From NCBI GenBank assembly GCA_964606895.1, contig CAZSHX010000072.1, forward strand, positions 1 to 24,923: DNA of 24,923 bases. Direction: 5' to 3'. Source of the stretch: CAZSHX01 sp964606895. Its GTDB lineage: Bacteria; Bacteroidota; Ignavibacteria; Kapaibacteriales; UBA2268. Position numbers and translations under genes: made by a program. The notes below the pieces were generated by a model. It did no database searches. It worked only from the letters and a program-made list of their open reading frames with translations, and was not told where the DNA came from. Shown here piece by piece: positions 1 to 7,061 of the stretch (positions are counted from its first letter, which is position 1; the number at the start of each line of letters is the position of its first letter).

Positions 1-1
1 T

Positions 2-934
2 GAATTCAAAATAGCATCAGGTCGTTCAAGTATTGTTCTCGCACAAAGAGTTGCAGACTCTTTAGGCGTTGACCTATCGCCTGTTGATGCACATAACTTC
101 AGCGACGGCGAAATCTGGGTTAAATTCACAGAAAACGTGCGCGGTGTGGATTTATTTATTATTCAGTCAACAAGTGCTCCATCCGATAACTTGATGGAAC
201 TTCTGATTATGATTGATGCCGCAAAGCGGGCTTCTGCAAAACGAGTTACTGCCGTTATTCCTTACTATGGCTACGCCAGGCAGGACAGAAAAGACCAGCC
301 CAGAGTTTCGGTTACTGCCAAACTCATTGCAAATCTTTTAACCCGTGCGGGTGCAGACAGAATAATCACCTTGGATATGCACTCTTCGCAGATTCAGGGA
401 TTTTTTGATATTCCTTTGGACCACCTCTATGCATCAACTGTATTGCTGAAAGCTCTAACTAAACTTGCATTGCCCGATTTAGCTCTGGCGGCTCCTGATG
501 TTGGCGGCGTAAAAACTGCAAGAGCTTATGCCAAAAGAATGGGCGGAGAATTGATTTTAGTTGACAAAAGAAGACCTGCTCATAATCAGGCTGAAATTGT
601 GCATGTTATTGGAAATGCTGAAGGCAAGAATATTATTATCGTTGACGATATGATTGATACAGGCAATACTTTCATCAGATGTGCCGAATCATTGAAGAGT
701 TCCGGTGCCAAAGAGATTATCGGTGTTTGCGTTCATCCGGTATTTTCAAGTGATGCAATCGCCAGAATTGACAAATCGCCTGCTATTAAAAAAATGCTTG
801 TAACCGATACAATTCCTCTGAATGCACATTCCGATAAAATTGAAGTTATCAGCATTGCAGAACTTCTTGGAGAAGCCATTGTCCGCACTCATGACAACCG
901 CTCCATCAGTTCACTTTTTGACATTGAAAGATAA
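2..934 (+). CDS. prs: Ribose-phosphate pyrophosphokinase (PRPP synthase), 5' end cut by window
   Basis: Makes phosphoribosyl pyrophosphate from ribose 5-phosphate and ATP. PRPP feeds purine, pyrimidine, histidine, tryptophan and NAD synthesis in the cytoplasm. The frame is open from the first complete codon at base 2, so the true start lies before the window; a GTG at 137 is internal and not the start. Visible family hallmarks are FSDGEIWV, the ENVRG.D.FIIQST stretch, YGYARQDRK (ATP binding), the DMHSSQIQGFFD region, DKRRP, and the PRPP-binding loop VDDMIDTGNT near the middle of the visible C-terminal half. The C-terminus SISSLFDIER matches the usual end of the family. rplY follows 36 bases later on the same strand, so the two are probably co-transcribed. 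Pairing prs with the L25/Ctc gene is common in bacteria. Identity is very secure. Confidence 0.97.
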   Translation, partial: EFKIASGRSSIVLAQRVADSLGVDLSPVDAHNFSDGEIWVKFTENVRGVDLFIIQSTSAPSDNLMELLIMIDAAKRASAKRVTAVIPYYGYARQDRKDQPRVSVTAKLIANLLTRAGADRIITLDMHSSQIQGFFDIPLDHLYASTVLLKALTKLALPDLALAAPDVGGVKTARAYAKRMGGELILVDKRRPAHNQAEIVHVIGNAEGKNIIIVDDMIDTGNTFIRCAESLKSSGAKEIIGVCVHPVFSSDAIARIDKSPAIKKMLVTDTIPLNAHSDKIEVISIAELLGEAIVRTHDNRSISSLFDIER

Positions 935-970
935 TTAAAGAAAATAAATATTTTTATATAAGGATTTAAA

Positions 971-1570
971 ATGGATACTGTAGATTTAAAAGCTCAAAAA
1001 AGAGATACAGGCAAGCAGATTTCTAAAAGGTTAAGAAAAAGCGGCTTGATTCCCGGAGTTTATTATGCAAAGGGCCAAACAGGATTTGCTATCGCTGTCA
1101 AGCCTATTTCACTGAGAGATATTGTTTATACTTCTGATACAAAGATGATTAATCTTGAAATCGAAGGTGAACCAAAAGCTCTTCCCTGCGTTATGAAAGA
1201 AGTAAAGTTCGACCCGATTACCGACAAACTTATTCATTTTGATTTAATCGGTATTATCGCCGATAAAAAAATGCACTTTGAAGTTCCTATAGTATTGAAG
1301 GGAACAGCAGTAGGTGCAAAAGAAGGCGGTATTATTCAGCAAATTTTGCATAAAATTACAATCGAATGTTTACCAATTGATATGCCTAACCATATTGATT
1401 TAAACATTACCGAACTCAAACTTGGAAAATCACTTCACGTTTCTGATATTCTTATGCCGGGCGTTCATATTCTCAGCACACCTGAAACGGTTGTTGTTAC
1501 TTGTGTTATGCCGAGAGTATCAACAGAAGTAAAAGCTGACGGTGCCGCGGCTCCGGACAAAGCAAAATAA
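971..1570 (+). CDS. rplY: 50S ribosomal protein L25, long Ctc/TL5 form
   Basis: Binds 5S rRNA in the large ribosomal subunit. At 199 residues it is the long two-domain Ctc/TL5 form: an N-terminal L25 domain (about residues 1-95, including the SGLIPGVYYAKG segment and FDPITDKLIHFDLI) followed by a C-terminal beta domain with KGTAVGAKEGGIIQQ and P.DMP..IDLNIT..KLGKSLHVSDI. The tail is alanine- and lysine-rich. The ATG at 971 follows AGGA at 961-964 with a suitable spacer. It sits just downstream of prs and just upstream of a clear terminator, so it closes that transcription unit. Confidence 0.95.
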   Translation: MDTVDLKAQKRDTGKQISKRLRKSGLIPGVYYAKGQTGFAIAVKPISLRDIVYTSDTKMINLEIEGEPKALPCVMKEVKFDPITDKLIHFDLIGIIADKKMHFEVPIVLKGTAVGAKEGGIIQQILHKITIECLPIDMPNHIDLNITELKLGKSLHVSDILMPGVHILSTPETVVVTCVMPRVSTEVKADGAAAPDKAK

Positions 1571-1595
1571 TCAGTTCGTAATAAATAGACTTTTA

Positions 1596-1634
1596 TTAAA
1601 AAAGGTTGTTTCAAAAGAAATAACCTTTTTTTTC
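1596..1634 (+). terminator. Rho-independent terminator after prs-rplY
   Basis: A hairpin of GGTTGTTTC (1604-1612) with GAAATAACC (1617-1625), containing one G-U pair and a 4-base AAAA loop, is flanked by a run of A on the left and a run of T on the right. It lies about 30 bases after the rplY stop. Very similar hairpins occur at 2835 and 21751. Confidence 0.85.
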
Positions 1635-1675
1635 GTTTATAGCCGCTTAATCACCATCATTTATAAAGGATAACT

Positions 1676-2818
1676 ATGGATAATTTTGTTTTTTATAATC
1701 CGACAAAACTTATTTTCGGTAAAAATACAATCCGAGAAATCGGAAAAGAAATTGCAAGTAATGGAATCAAGAAAATTCTGCTTCTCGCCGGAAGCGGTTC
1801 AATCAAAACAAATGGAGTTTACGACTCTGCTGTTGCATCGCTGAAATCTGCAGGAATCGAATGGATTGAAGTTTGGGGAGTTAGAGCAAATCCTACTCTC
1901 AGCCATGCCCTTTCAGCCATTCAAACTGTCAGAGACAATAATCTCGAGGCTGTTCTTGCCTTGGGCGGCGGCTCGGTTATTGATGAATCGAAATCCATAG
2001 CCGCTGGGTTCTATCTCGATAATCTTTGGTCAGCCTTTGAAAAGAAAGTTCCCGTCCTGAAAGCTTTGCCCGTTTTTACTGTTCTCACTCTCTCCGGTAC
2101 ATGCTCCGAAATGGATTCGTTTGCTGTTCTATCTAACGAGGAAGAAAAGAAGAAATGGAACATCGGTGCGAATTGCCTCTACCCAAAAGTTTCAATAATT
2201 GACCCGTCGGTTCAGATGTCTCTGCCGTGGCATCAAACCGTAAACGGAGGAATTGACGCAATGTCCCATATTATGGAGTTCTACTTCATGGGCAACGGCG
2301 ATGAAGTCACTCTCTCGCTCGACGAAGCTCTGATGAAAACAATAATTGATTCAATTAATGCTTTGCAGAAAGACCCTGATGACTACAATGCCCGTGCAAA
2401 TCTCGCATGGACTGCAACATTGGGTTTGAACGGCATCTCAGGTGTTGCACTGAAAGGCGGCGACTGGGGCTCGCACAGAATTGAGCACGGCATAAGTGCA
2501 CTTCATCCCGAGGTCGCACACGGGGCAGGTCTTGCCGTTGTGTTTCCTGCATGGATAAAATATGTAAGCAATGAAAATCCTGTTCTTTTCTCCCGCTGGG
2601 CAAAAAATATCTGGAATGCCGACAGCGTGGACGAAGCATTAAACAATATGAAAAAACAGTTTTTCAATTGGAATGCACCTATTTCTTTACGTAATCTGGG
2701 CATAAGGGAAGACGAAATTTTTGATATTACCGAAAATGCAATTCGAATCGGTAGTATTGGAGTACTGAAAAATTTCAATTTTGACGACATCGTAAACATA
2801 TTAAAAATTGCATTTTAA
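1676..2818 (+). CDS. Iron-containing alcohol dehydrogenase, BDH/YqhD-like
   Basis: A 380-residue group III metal-dependent alcohol dehydrogenase of the butanol dehydrogenase/YqhD type, which probably reduces aldehydes with NAD(P)H in the cytoplasm. The N-terminal nucleotide-binding domain carries GSGSIKTNGVYD (39-50) and GGGSVIDESK (97-106). The C-terminal domain has the metal ligands expected for the family: Asp194 and His198 in GGIDAMSH, His267 in DWGSH, and His282 in HPEVAHGAG. Length and ends are typical. AAAGGA precedes the ATG. The gene lies between two terminators and so forms its own unit. Its substrate cannot be told from sequence. The last 151 bases are repeated about 4.1 kb downstream (6786-6936), which is unusual and is discussed in the findings. 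Confidence 0.94.
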   Translation: MDNFVFYNPTKLIFGKNTIREIGKEIASNGIKKILLLAGSGSIKTNGVYDSAVASLKSAGIEWIEVWGVRANPTLSHALSAIQTVRDNNLEAVLALGGGSVIDESKSIAAGFYLDNLWSAFEKKVPVLKALPVFTVLTLSGTCSEMDSFAVLSNEEEKKKWNIGANCLYPKVSIIDPSVQMSLPWHQTVNGGIDAMSHIMEFYFMGNGDEVTLSLDEALMKTIIDSINALQKDPDDYNARANLAWTATLGLNGISGVALKGGDWGSHRIEHGISALHPEVAHGAGLAVVFPAWIKYVSNENPVLFSRWAKNIWNADSVDEALNNMKKQFFNWNAPISLRNLGIREDEIFDITENAIRIGSIGVLKNFNFDDIVNILKIAF

Positions 2819-2819
2819 A
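2669..2819 (+). repeat. Direct repeat copy A (3' end of alcohol dehydrogenase)
   Basis: This 151-base segment encodes the last 49 residues plus stop of the intact dehydrogenase. It aligns without gaps to 6786-6936. By eye there are 10 differences; nine leave the amino acid unchanged and one changes Arg to Ser. The two copies bracket the four-gene block. Confidence 0.95.
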
Positions 2820-2834
2820 AAAGGACTTTGAAGG

Positions 2835-2870
2835 AAAAGGGTTGTTTCATTTGAAATGACCTTTTTTTTT
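2835..2870 (+). terminator. Terminator after alcohol dehydrogenase
   Basis: GGTTGTTTC (2840-2848) pairs with GAAATGACC (2853-2861), using G-U pairs, around an ATTT loop and is followed by nine T. It closely resembles the hairpin at 1596-1634, so the dehydrogenase gene has related terminators on both sides. Confidence 0.8.
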
Positions 2871-2942
2871 GTTAATTTGATTTTTTTAAAAGTGTGCAAA
2901 AAAAGTTTTCAACATGACGGCACTTTTTTGGCAATTTTTACA

Positions 2943-2991
2943 TTTCATAGTAAGAACAAATGTGAAATAAATTTTGTTCTTTACAATGAAA
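2943..2991. repeat. Long imperfect inverted repeat in the 2.9-3.1 kb spacer
   Basis: The left arm 2943-2960 and right arm 2973-2991 are reverse complements except for one mismatch and one extra base, with a 12-base loop. The core is AAGAACAAA / TTTGTTCTT. There is no T-run, so it is not an ordinary terminator. It lies in the 264-base AT-rich spacer between the dehydrogenase terminator and the next gene, where I see no convincing coding sequence. Confidence 0.7.
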
Positions 2992-3040
2992 AATTGATTT
3001 TCCTGTGCCAACATTTAACGGCATTTCAGAGTTCTGATTA

Positions 3041-3087
3041 CCCGTCTTGCAGAATGAAGCAATACGGTTAAATGGTGGCAAGACGGG
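3041..3087. repeat. Perfect 10-bp inverted repeat upstream of a secreted-protein gene
   Basis: CCCGTCTTGC (3041-3050) is perfectly complementary to GCAAGACGGG (3078-3087) across a 27-base loop. It stands out because it is GC-rich in very AT-rich surroundings. It ends 47 bases before the ATG at 3135, so it could be a structured 5' leader, an operator or a dispersed palindromic element. No poly-T follows. Confidence 0.7.
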
Positions 3088-3134
3088 CAGGAATTGAAAA
3101 AAATGTTTTTTAAAAATTCTTTAGGAGAAAAAGT

Positions 3135-3557
3135 ATGAAAAAGTATATTAGAAATATTTTAATGGTATTAATTTGCCTAATTGCTACTACAGCAATGTTT
3201 GCTGCTGATGTGAACATCGAAATTAGACCCAACGGAGATAGAGTTTATCATTTTCATAATGGCCCTGAGACACTTGTTGAAGGAGTTTCAAATTGCACCG
3301 GAACAGCCGCAAATTGCAAAGATGTTGTTGTCGGCGGCGGTAGTTTAGTCGGTGGTTCAATACTGCCTGCAGGTTCTATAATTAGTGTGTTTGGTTTTTC
3401 TGATGGTGTAACGATGGCCGGAACTGGTCGCATCAAGGTTATCCTTTTGGAAACTTATGATTTCAATATCGGAGGACCATTGCATTATCAAATGGGTTCA
3501 AACCCACAATTATATACAAATTATGCACAGTGGTTAAGCATTGCTTCACCAAATTAA
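3135..3557 (+). CDS. Small secreted protein of unknown function
   Basis: A 140-residue protein that I do not recognise. The first 23 residues form a classical signal peptide (MKKYIRN, then a hydrophobic core LMVLICLIATTAMF and an A-A cleavage region). The mature part is about 117 residues. It has a Cys pair in SNCTGTAANCKD that could form a disulfide and a glycine-rich stretch VVVGGGSLVGGSILPAG suggesting a beta structure. It has no T9SS sorting domain, so it probably stays periplasmic or is exported another way. AGGAG precedes the ATG by a good distance. A strong terminator follows immediately, so it forms a single-gene unit. It is the first gene of the block bracketed by the duplicated dehydrogenase end. 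Confidence 0.75.
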   Translation: MKKYIRNILMVLICLIATTAMFAADVNIEIRPNGDRVYHFHNGPETLVEGVSNCTGTAANCKDVVVGGGSLVGGSILPAGSIISVFGFSDGVTMAGTGRIKVILLETYDFNIGGPLHYQMGSNPQLYTNYAQWLSIASPN

Positions 3558-3568
3558 ATGAATATAAA

Positions 3569-3606
3569 TTCTAACCCATCCAACAGGTGGGTTAGAATGC
3601 TTTTTT
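3569..3606 (+). terminator. Terminator after the small secreted protein
   Basis: A perfect 10-bp stem, TTCTAACCCA (3569-3578) with TGGGTTAGAA (3588-3597), is followed by TGC and six T. It ends 17 bases before the next ATG at 3624. Confidence 0.85.
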
Positions 3607-3623
3607 CAAAATAGGAGTAAAAT

Positions 3624-5234
3624 ATGAAGTTTTTGGTTGCTTGTTTGATGCTGATTCTGTTTTCCCTGCTGTCTCTTGCAGTGGCTCAGGACAATAGTAA
3701 AAGAGAACTATTTTTATCAAAAATTGAAAATAAGTATAATTTCAAAATACATCAGAAATCATATTATTATTTTATCCATTATTCGCAGTTCTTTAGTTGT
3801 GCAATGGACAAAATTAATATATGGATAGGCGAATACACCAGAAAGGATTCAAACAGCAACCATGTTGTTGTTATTTCGGGGCTAGACAAAGAAGATGGAA
3901 ATTCAGTTGAATTTTTAAAGGATTATATTGCAACTGATAAATTAATTGCCGACACAGATGACAGCCTCATAACGTATTTTCAGCCAACTATCTTTGCTGA
4001 GTTGATAGTCCTTGACAGTAACCGAAATGAACTATTTCGGGACAAAGAATTATTCGGAATAAAATCGCCGCCATCTACAACCAAAGCAAATTCTGTAAAA
4101 TATTGGGAAACAATTAGGATTGACGACAGCTTACATCCAATTTTAAAATGCAATCAGTGTGCTTTAAGCATCAATAGTGATACATTGTTCATATTTGATA
4201 ATTATCAGAATGTGATTTTCATTTATAATTCTGTAAATGGAAATTTAATAAGGGTGTTCAGAATGGATTCTGTGCTAACAAGGCATTACTACAATAAAAA
4301 AGATGCTGTAAATAGATATTTATGGGGAGAATCAATAAAAAGCAAACAATATCCTCAACCGATAAGTGGCATTGTTAATAATGACGAAGAGAACATGGTA
4401 TTTGCTTTATGCGGAGTTAATAAAGAATATATTATCAACAGATCCTTTGACAAGGCTTCAAATGATTCGTTCGTAAGTTCGAGTTACATTAAGAACGGAT
4501 ACCTTCTTTCTGGTCTTTCTTTCAAGGATAAGGATGAAATAATTGAAATTGATTCTATTGCGTCAAATACAGATATTACAAACTTTATTTCATATAACGA
4601 TAAATTTTTATTCAGTACATTATGTCAAACCCAAATCGGTACGTTTGACGTGAACATAGAAAATTATATTTTTTTAGATGAAAGAGGCAAGGTATTAAGT
4701 TCAGTTCCTATTACTAAAGACATTAAAACAGCACTTGGTGTGGATTCGAATACTATAATCACCAAATCATTAATGACTAACTTAGGGCATAGATTATTTT
4801 GTCTTAATTTTCAAAATAGCTTATTCTTTTCATTTGAAATAATTGGAAATAAGATTGACAAGCTCAAAACATTATCACCATTCGGTTCATTGAATGAAGG
4901 ATTTAAATTAAACGAATTCAACAAAGAAATAGCTAAAAAATATGGTGCCCAATATAGTTTAACCAAGGTTTATACTGTTCAGAGCATGACTTCGGATGGC
5001 AAGAATATTTATATTTATCTTTATAAAACACAACAGATGAATAAAGGACAGTCAGGCATACTGCAAATTTATAGTGCTGTAGGAACTCATTTAAAGGATA
5101 TAAAAATAAATTTCAGGGTTGATGACCAGCTTCAAAGTTCGAATCTGATTTCAGTAAAAAACAATAAGGCCGTATTCTTCAATAAATTCAAAATGTCAAG
5201 GTGGAAAATAGAGAGTTGTGCCATTGACGATTAG
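3624..5234 (+). CDS. Secreted protein of unknown function, possibly a beta-propeller
   Basis: A 536-residue protein with a clear signal peptide (MKFLVACLMLILFSLLSLAVAQ, cleaved about residue 22). I do not recognise a family. The body has repeated beta-rich segments of the form found in propeller proteins, for example TLFIFDNYQNVIFIYNS followed by NGNLIRVFRMDS, KNIYIYLYKTQQ and GILQIYSAVGTHLKDI. These resemble six-bladed NHL/6-bladed-propeller proteins of Bacteroidota, but the match is loose. The C-terminus lacks a T9SS sorting domain. AGGAG precedes the ATG. The gene is markedly AT-rich compared with prs or pheS. The next gene begins 37 bases after the stop and is likely co-expressed. Confidence 0.75.
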   Translation: MKFLVACLMLILFSLLSLAVAQDNSKRELFLSKIENKYNFKIHQKSYYYFIHYSQFFSCAMDKINIWIGEYTRKDSNSNHVVVISGLDKEDGNSVEFLKDYIATDKLIADTDDSLITYFQPTIFAELIVLDSNRNELFRDKELFGIKSPPSTTKANSVKYWETIRIDDSLHPILKCNQCALSINSDTLFIFDNYQNVIFIYNSVNGNLIRVFRMDSVLTRHYYNKKDAVNRYLWGESIKSKQYPQPISGIVNNDEENMVFALCGVNKEYIINRSFDKASNDSFVSSSYIKNGYLLSGLSFKDKDEIIEIDSIASNTDITNFISYNDKFLFSTLCQTQIGTFDVNIENYIFLDERGKVLSSVPITKDIKTALGVDSNTIITKSLMTNLGHRLFCLNFQNSLFFSFEIIGNKIDKLKTLSPFGSLNEGFKLNEFNKEIAKKYGAQYSLTKVYTVQSMTSDGKNIYIYLYKTQQMNKGQSGILQIYSAVGTHLKDIKINFRVDDQLQSSNLISVKNNKAVFFNKFKMSRWKIESCAIDD

Positions 5235-5271
5235 CTATATGTTTCTATGTAGAAGGTAGTCAGAATGTTTT

Positions 5272-6096
5272 ATGAATTATACTACAACAATTGGTGTCGT
5301 TATTCTATTGTTTTGCTCACTTTGCAATTCAGAAACAAGAATAGCATTGTCTGCGTCACAGTCGGTAGTTAAAGACTGGATGCAGGGTGAGATTCAAGCT
5401 TTTGAAATAAATCATTCGCTTGAATCAAAATATACAATAAAAATAGATACCTTTATGCTTTCTTTTTTATTAAAATACTCAATAGGTGTTCAGCATTTCA
5501 AGAATATGGCTAAAGGTATTTCTTATGTTTTACCGACTGATAATGAAATAAGTGGCGAATCAGTTTTAAAATATCCGCTTGGGTGGAAAGCGGATCCGTT
5601 CTTCTCCGCTTCATTTAGAACTCAGATCACAGAATCATTTTTAGTTCTAAATAATGAATTAAAACCTTCTGTTAATTTTTGGGATCCAGTGTCATCAATT
5701 GAATCGTTTGGTTTTTCGTATTGTATAAATTTAAATATTTCATCTCGTTTAGGTTTCTCTTTAAAGCAAATTAGAGCAAACCATTATACTCAGATTACGG
5801 ACGATCCGAAAACTTTCGATATAAAAGAAAAATATAAAACCGAAACAGGTATTGAATGGAAGAGTGATTGTTATATGAAATTAGACAGTACATCATCATA
5901 TATTGGCAATTTAGAATTTTTTGGTACAATTAAGGATTTGACTAAATGGTCGTTCCGGTGGCAGAATGAATTTCAAATAAATATCTGGAAGTTTTTTGGT
6001 ATATTAATTAAAGTTGAATTATCTTATGACGAAAAACAAATGCTGATGCTACAATATAAGCAGAATCTGAGATTAGGAATAGTTGCAAACATTTAG
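5272..6096 (+). CDS. Probable outer-membrane beta-barrel protein
   Basis: A 274-residue protein with an N-terminal hydrophobic signal (TTIGVVILLFCSLCNSE). The rest is made of alternating-hydrophobic strands rich in aromatic residues, such as SFGFSYCINLNISSRLGFSLKQIRA (about 155-180) and SFRWQNEFQINIWKFFGILIKVELSYD near the C-terminus. This pattern suits an outer-membrane barrel. The central part (PLGWKADPFFSASFRTQITESF followed by SVNFWDP) recalls the DUF3078-type barrels of Bacteroidota, but I would not assign it firmly. There is no clear Shine-Dalgarno sequence. It lies between the propeller-like protein and the sigma-like gene on the same strand. Confidence 0.65.
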   Translation: MNYTTTIGVVILLFCSLCNSETRIALSASQSVVKDWMQGEIQAFEINHSLESKYTIKIDTFMLSFLLKYSIGVQHFKNMAKGISYVLPTDNEISGESVLKYPLGWKADPFFSASFRTQITESFLVLNNELKPSVNFWDPVSSIESFGFSYCINLNISSRLGFSLKQIRANHYTQITDDPKTFDIKEKYKTETGIEWKSDCYMKLDSTSSYIGNLEFFGTIKDLTKWSFRWQNEFQINIWKFFGILIKVELSYDEKQMLMLQYKQNLRLGIVANI

Positions 6097-6159
6097 GTCT
6101 TTTAGTATTTGAAATATTTTTGTATTTTACAATTTGAAAATATAAATTAAGGTTATTTT

Positions 6160-6705
6160 ATGAAAACAGAAATGCTGATTTCAATCCTTGAAAAAGGTAA
6201 GCTTCAAATAATTAAAAATAAATTAAAAAGGAAATATCCAAGTTCGGAAATTGAAGATATTGAAGATGCAATATCAGATGCTATTGAAGCATTAATTAAA
6301 AGCAATAAAATTGTTTTCATTAATGCAATTTGCATAATTAATTGGCTTTTAAAAGTAGCTGATAGAAAATTATATTCATTACTCAAATGCAAATCGTGTT
6401 TCATTTCTTTTTCACTGTTCGCAGAAGAGGCAGTCGATTGTTGCCTAATTGACTCGTCGTTTATTTTCGGGGACACAGAACAAGATGCTTATAATCTTAA
6501 ATGTTTTGATTTGTTTTTATACAAATTGGAGGCTAAGTATCGTTTAATTATTGAGCTTAAGTTTCAGGGAAAAACATTTAATGAAATTGCAAGCATAATG
6601 AATTTATCCGAAAACACAATCAAAAAGGATTATTATCATACAATCAAAATATATCATACAATACAACAACAGCACTCTTCAGCATTAGTGCAAAAAGCTT
6701 CGTAA
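6160..6705 (+). CDS. Small sigma-70 family (ECF-like) RNA polymerase sigma factor
   Basis: A 181-residue protein. The C-terminal third, LEAKYRLIIELKFQGKTFNEIASIMNLSENTIKKDYYHTI, is a typical sigma region 4 helix-turn-helix. The N-terminal 70 residues (NKLKRKYPSSEIEDIEDAISDAIEALI, then INWLLKVADRKLYSLLK) resemble a degenerate region 2. The linker has several cysteines (CKSC, DCC). Length suits an extracytoplasmic-function sigma factor, but region 2 is divergent, so it may instead be a sigma-like DNA-binding regulator. No anti-sigma gene is adjacent. TATTTTTG at 6115-6122 resembles the Bacteroidota -7 box, suggesting its own promoter, though no good -33 box is seen. A plausible target is the three secreted or membrane genes upstream; this is inference. 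Confidence 0.75.
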   Translation: MKTEMLISILEKGKLQIIKNKLKRKYPSSEIEDIEDAISDAIEALIKSNKIVFINAICIINWLLKVADRKLYSLLKCKSCFISFSLFAEEAVDCCLIDSSFIFGDTEQDAYNLKCFDLFLYKLEAKYRLIIELKFQGKTFNEIASIMNLSENTIKKDYYHTIKIYHTIQQQHSSALVQKAS

Positions 6706-6785
6706 TCTTGCCTCTGCCTAGCCGATTATTGCGTTCAGCACAAGTTTTCGTTGACAATCGGTTCAGAATGTTGGCATATAATGTC

Positions 6786-6936
6786 TGGAATGCACCGATT
6801 TCATTACGTAATCTGGGCATAAGTGAAGACGAAATTTTTGATATTACCGAGAATGCAATTAGAATCGGCAGTATCGGTGTACTGAAGAATTTCAATTTTG
6901 ACGACATTGTAAACATATTAAAAATTGCATTTTAAA
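6786..6936 (+). pseudogene. Truncated 3' fragment of a second alcohol dehydrogenase (repeat copy B)
   Basis: This segment encodes WNAPISLRNLGISEDEIFD onward to the stop, i.e. the last 49 residues of an iron alcohol dehydrogenase, nearly identical to the end of the intact gene at 1676-2818. The DNA matches copy A at 141 of 151 positions by eye, without gaps, and the homology stops abruptly at 6786. Nine of ten differences are silent. This implies the copy diverged while part of a working gene and lost its 5' part later. A TTG at 6708 opens the frame, but the preceding sequence is unrelated to the dehydrogenase and I regard it as non-coding. The -33 box of the rplT promoter lies inside its last codons. 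Confidence 0.85.
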
Positions 6937-6954
6937 TATAATTTCGTATTTTTG
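6925..6954 (+). promoter_or_regulatory. Bacteroidota-type promoter for rplT
   Basis: TTG (6925-6927), a 19-base spacer and TATTTTTG (6947-6954) match the TTTG / TAnnTTTG promoter consensus of Bacteroidota. Transcription would start about 6961, giving a leader of about 100 bases before the rplT ATG. The -33 part overlaps the dehydrogenase fragment's 3' end. Confidence 0.55.
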
Positions 6955-6995
6955 TAATCGTTCTTTTTGCAATTTTGCATAAAAGGACTATTTTA

Positions 6996-7032
6996 GGCAA
7001 AAGGGTAATTAATTGGAAGCTCACCCTCTGCC
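6996..7032 (+). promoter_or_regulatory. Candidate L20 autoregulatory leader hairpin
   Basis: GGCA (6996-6999) pairs with TGCC (7029-7032) and GGGT (7003-7006) with ACCC (7023-7026). The two 4-bp helices are separated by an internal loop of AAA on one side and TC on the other. It lies 29 bases before the rplT ATG. In other bacteria L20 represses its own mRNA by binding a helix with unpaired A residues that mimics its 23S rRNA site. The resemblance here is only structural and is inferred. Confidence 0.35.
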
Positions 7033-7061
7033 ATGGTTTAATATAAATTTTTGGAGTAATA

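Noticed and set aside
2856..3071. Open frame of 71 codons after the dehydrogenase terminator
   Set aside because: It begins inside the terminator hairpin, is biased by AT-rich low-complexity sequence and covers two inverted repeats. No ribosome site and no protein-like pattern.
6721..6780. Integron attC-like site at the right edge of the four-gene block
   Set aside because: A weak 6-bp inverted repeat (CCGATT/AATCGG) is present, but the conserved core GTTRRRY/RYYYAAC boxes are not, and no integrase is nearby.
6708..6785. TTG-started frame running into the dehydrogenase fragment, as a new small gene
   Set aside because: The 26 residues before the fragment have no similarity to the dehydrogenase and no ribosome site. 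The only support is the fragment itself, so I call it a pseudogene.
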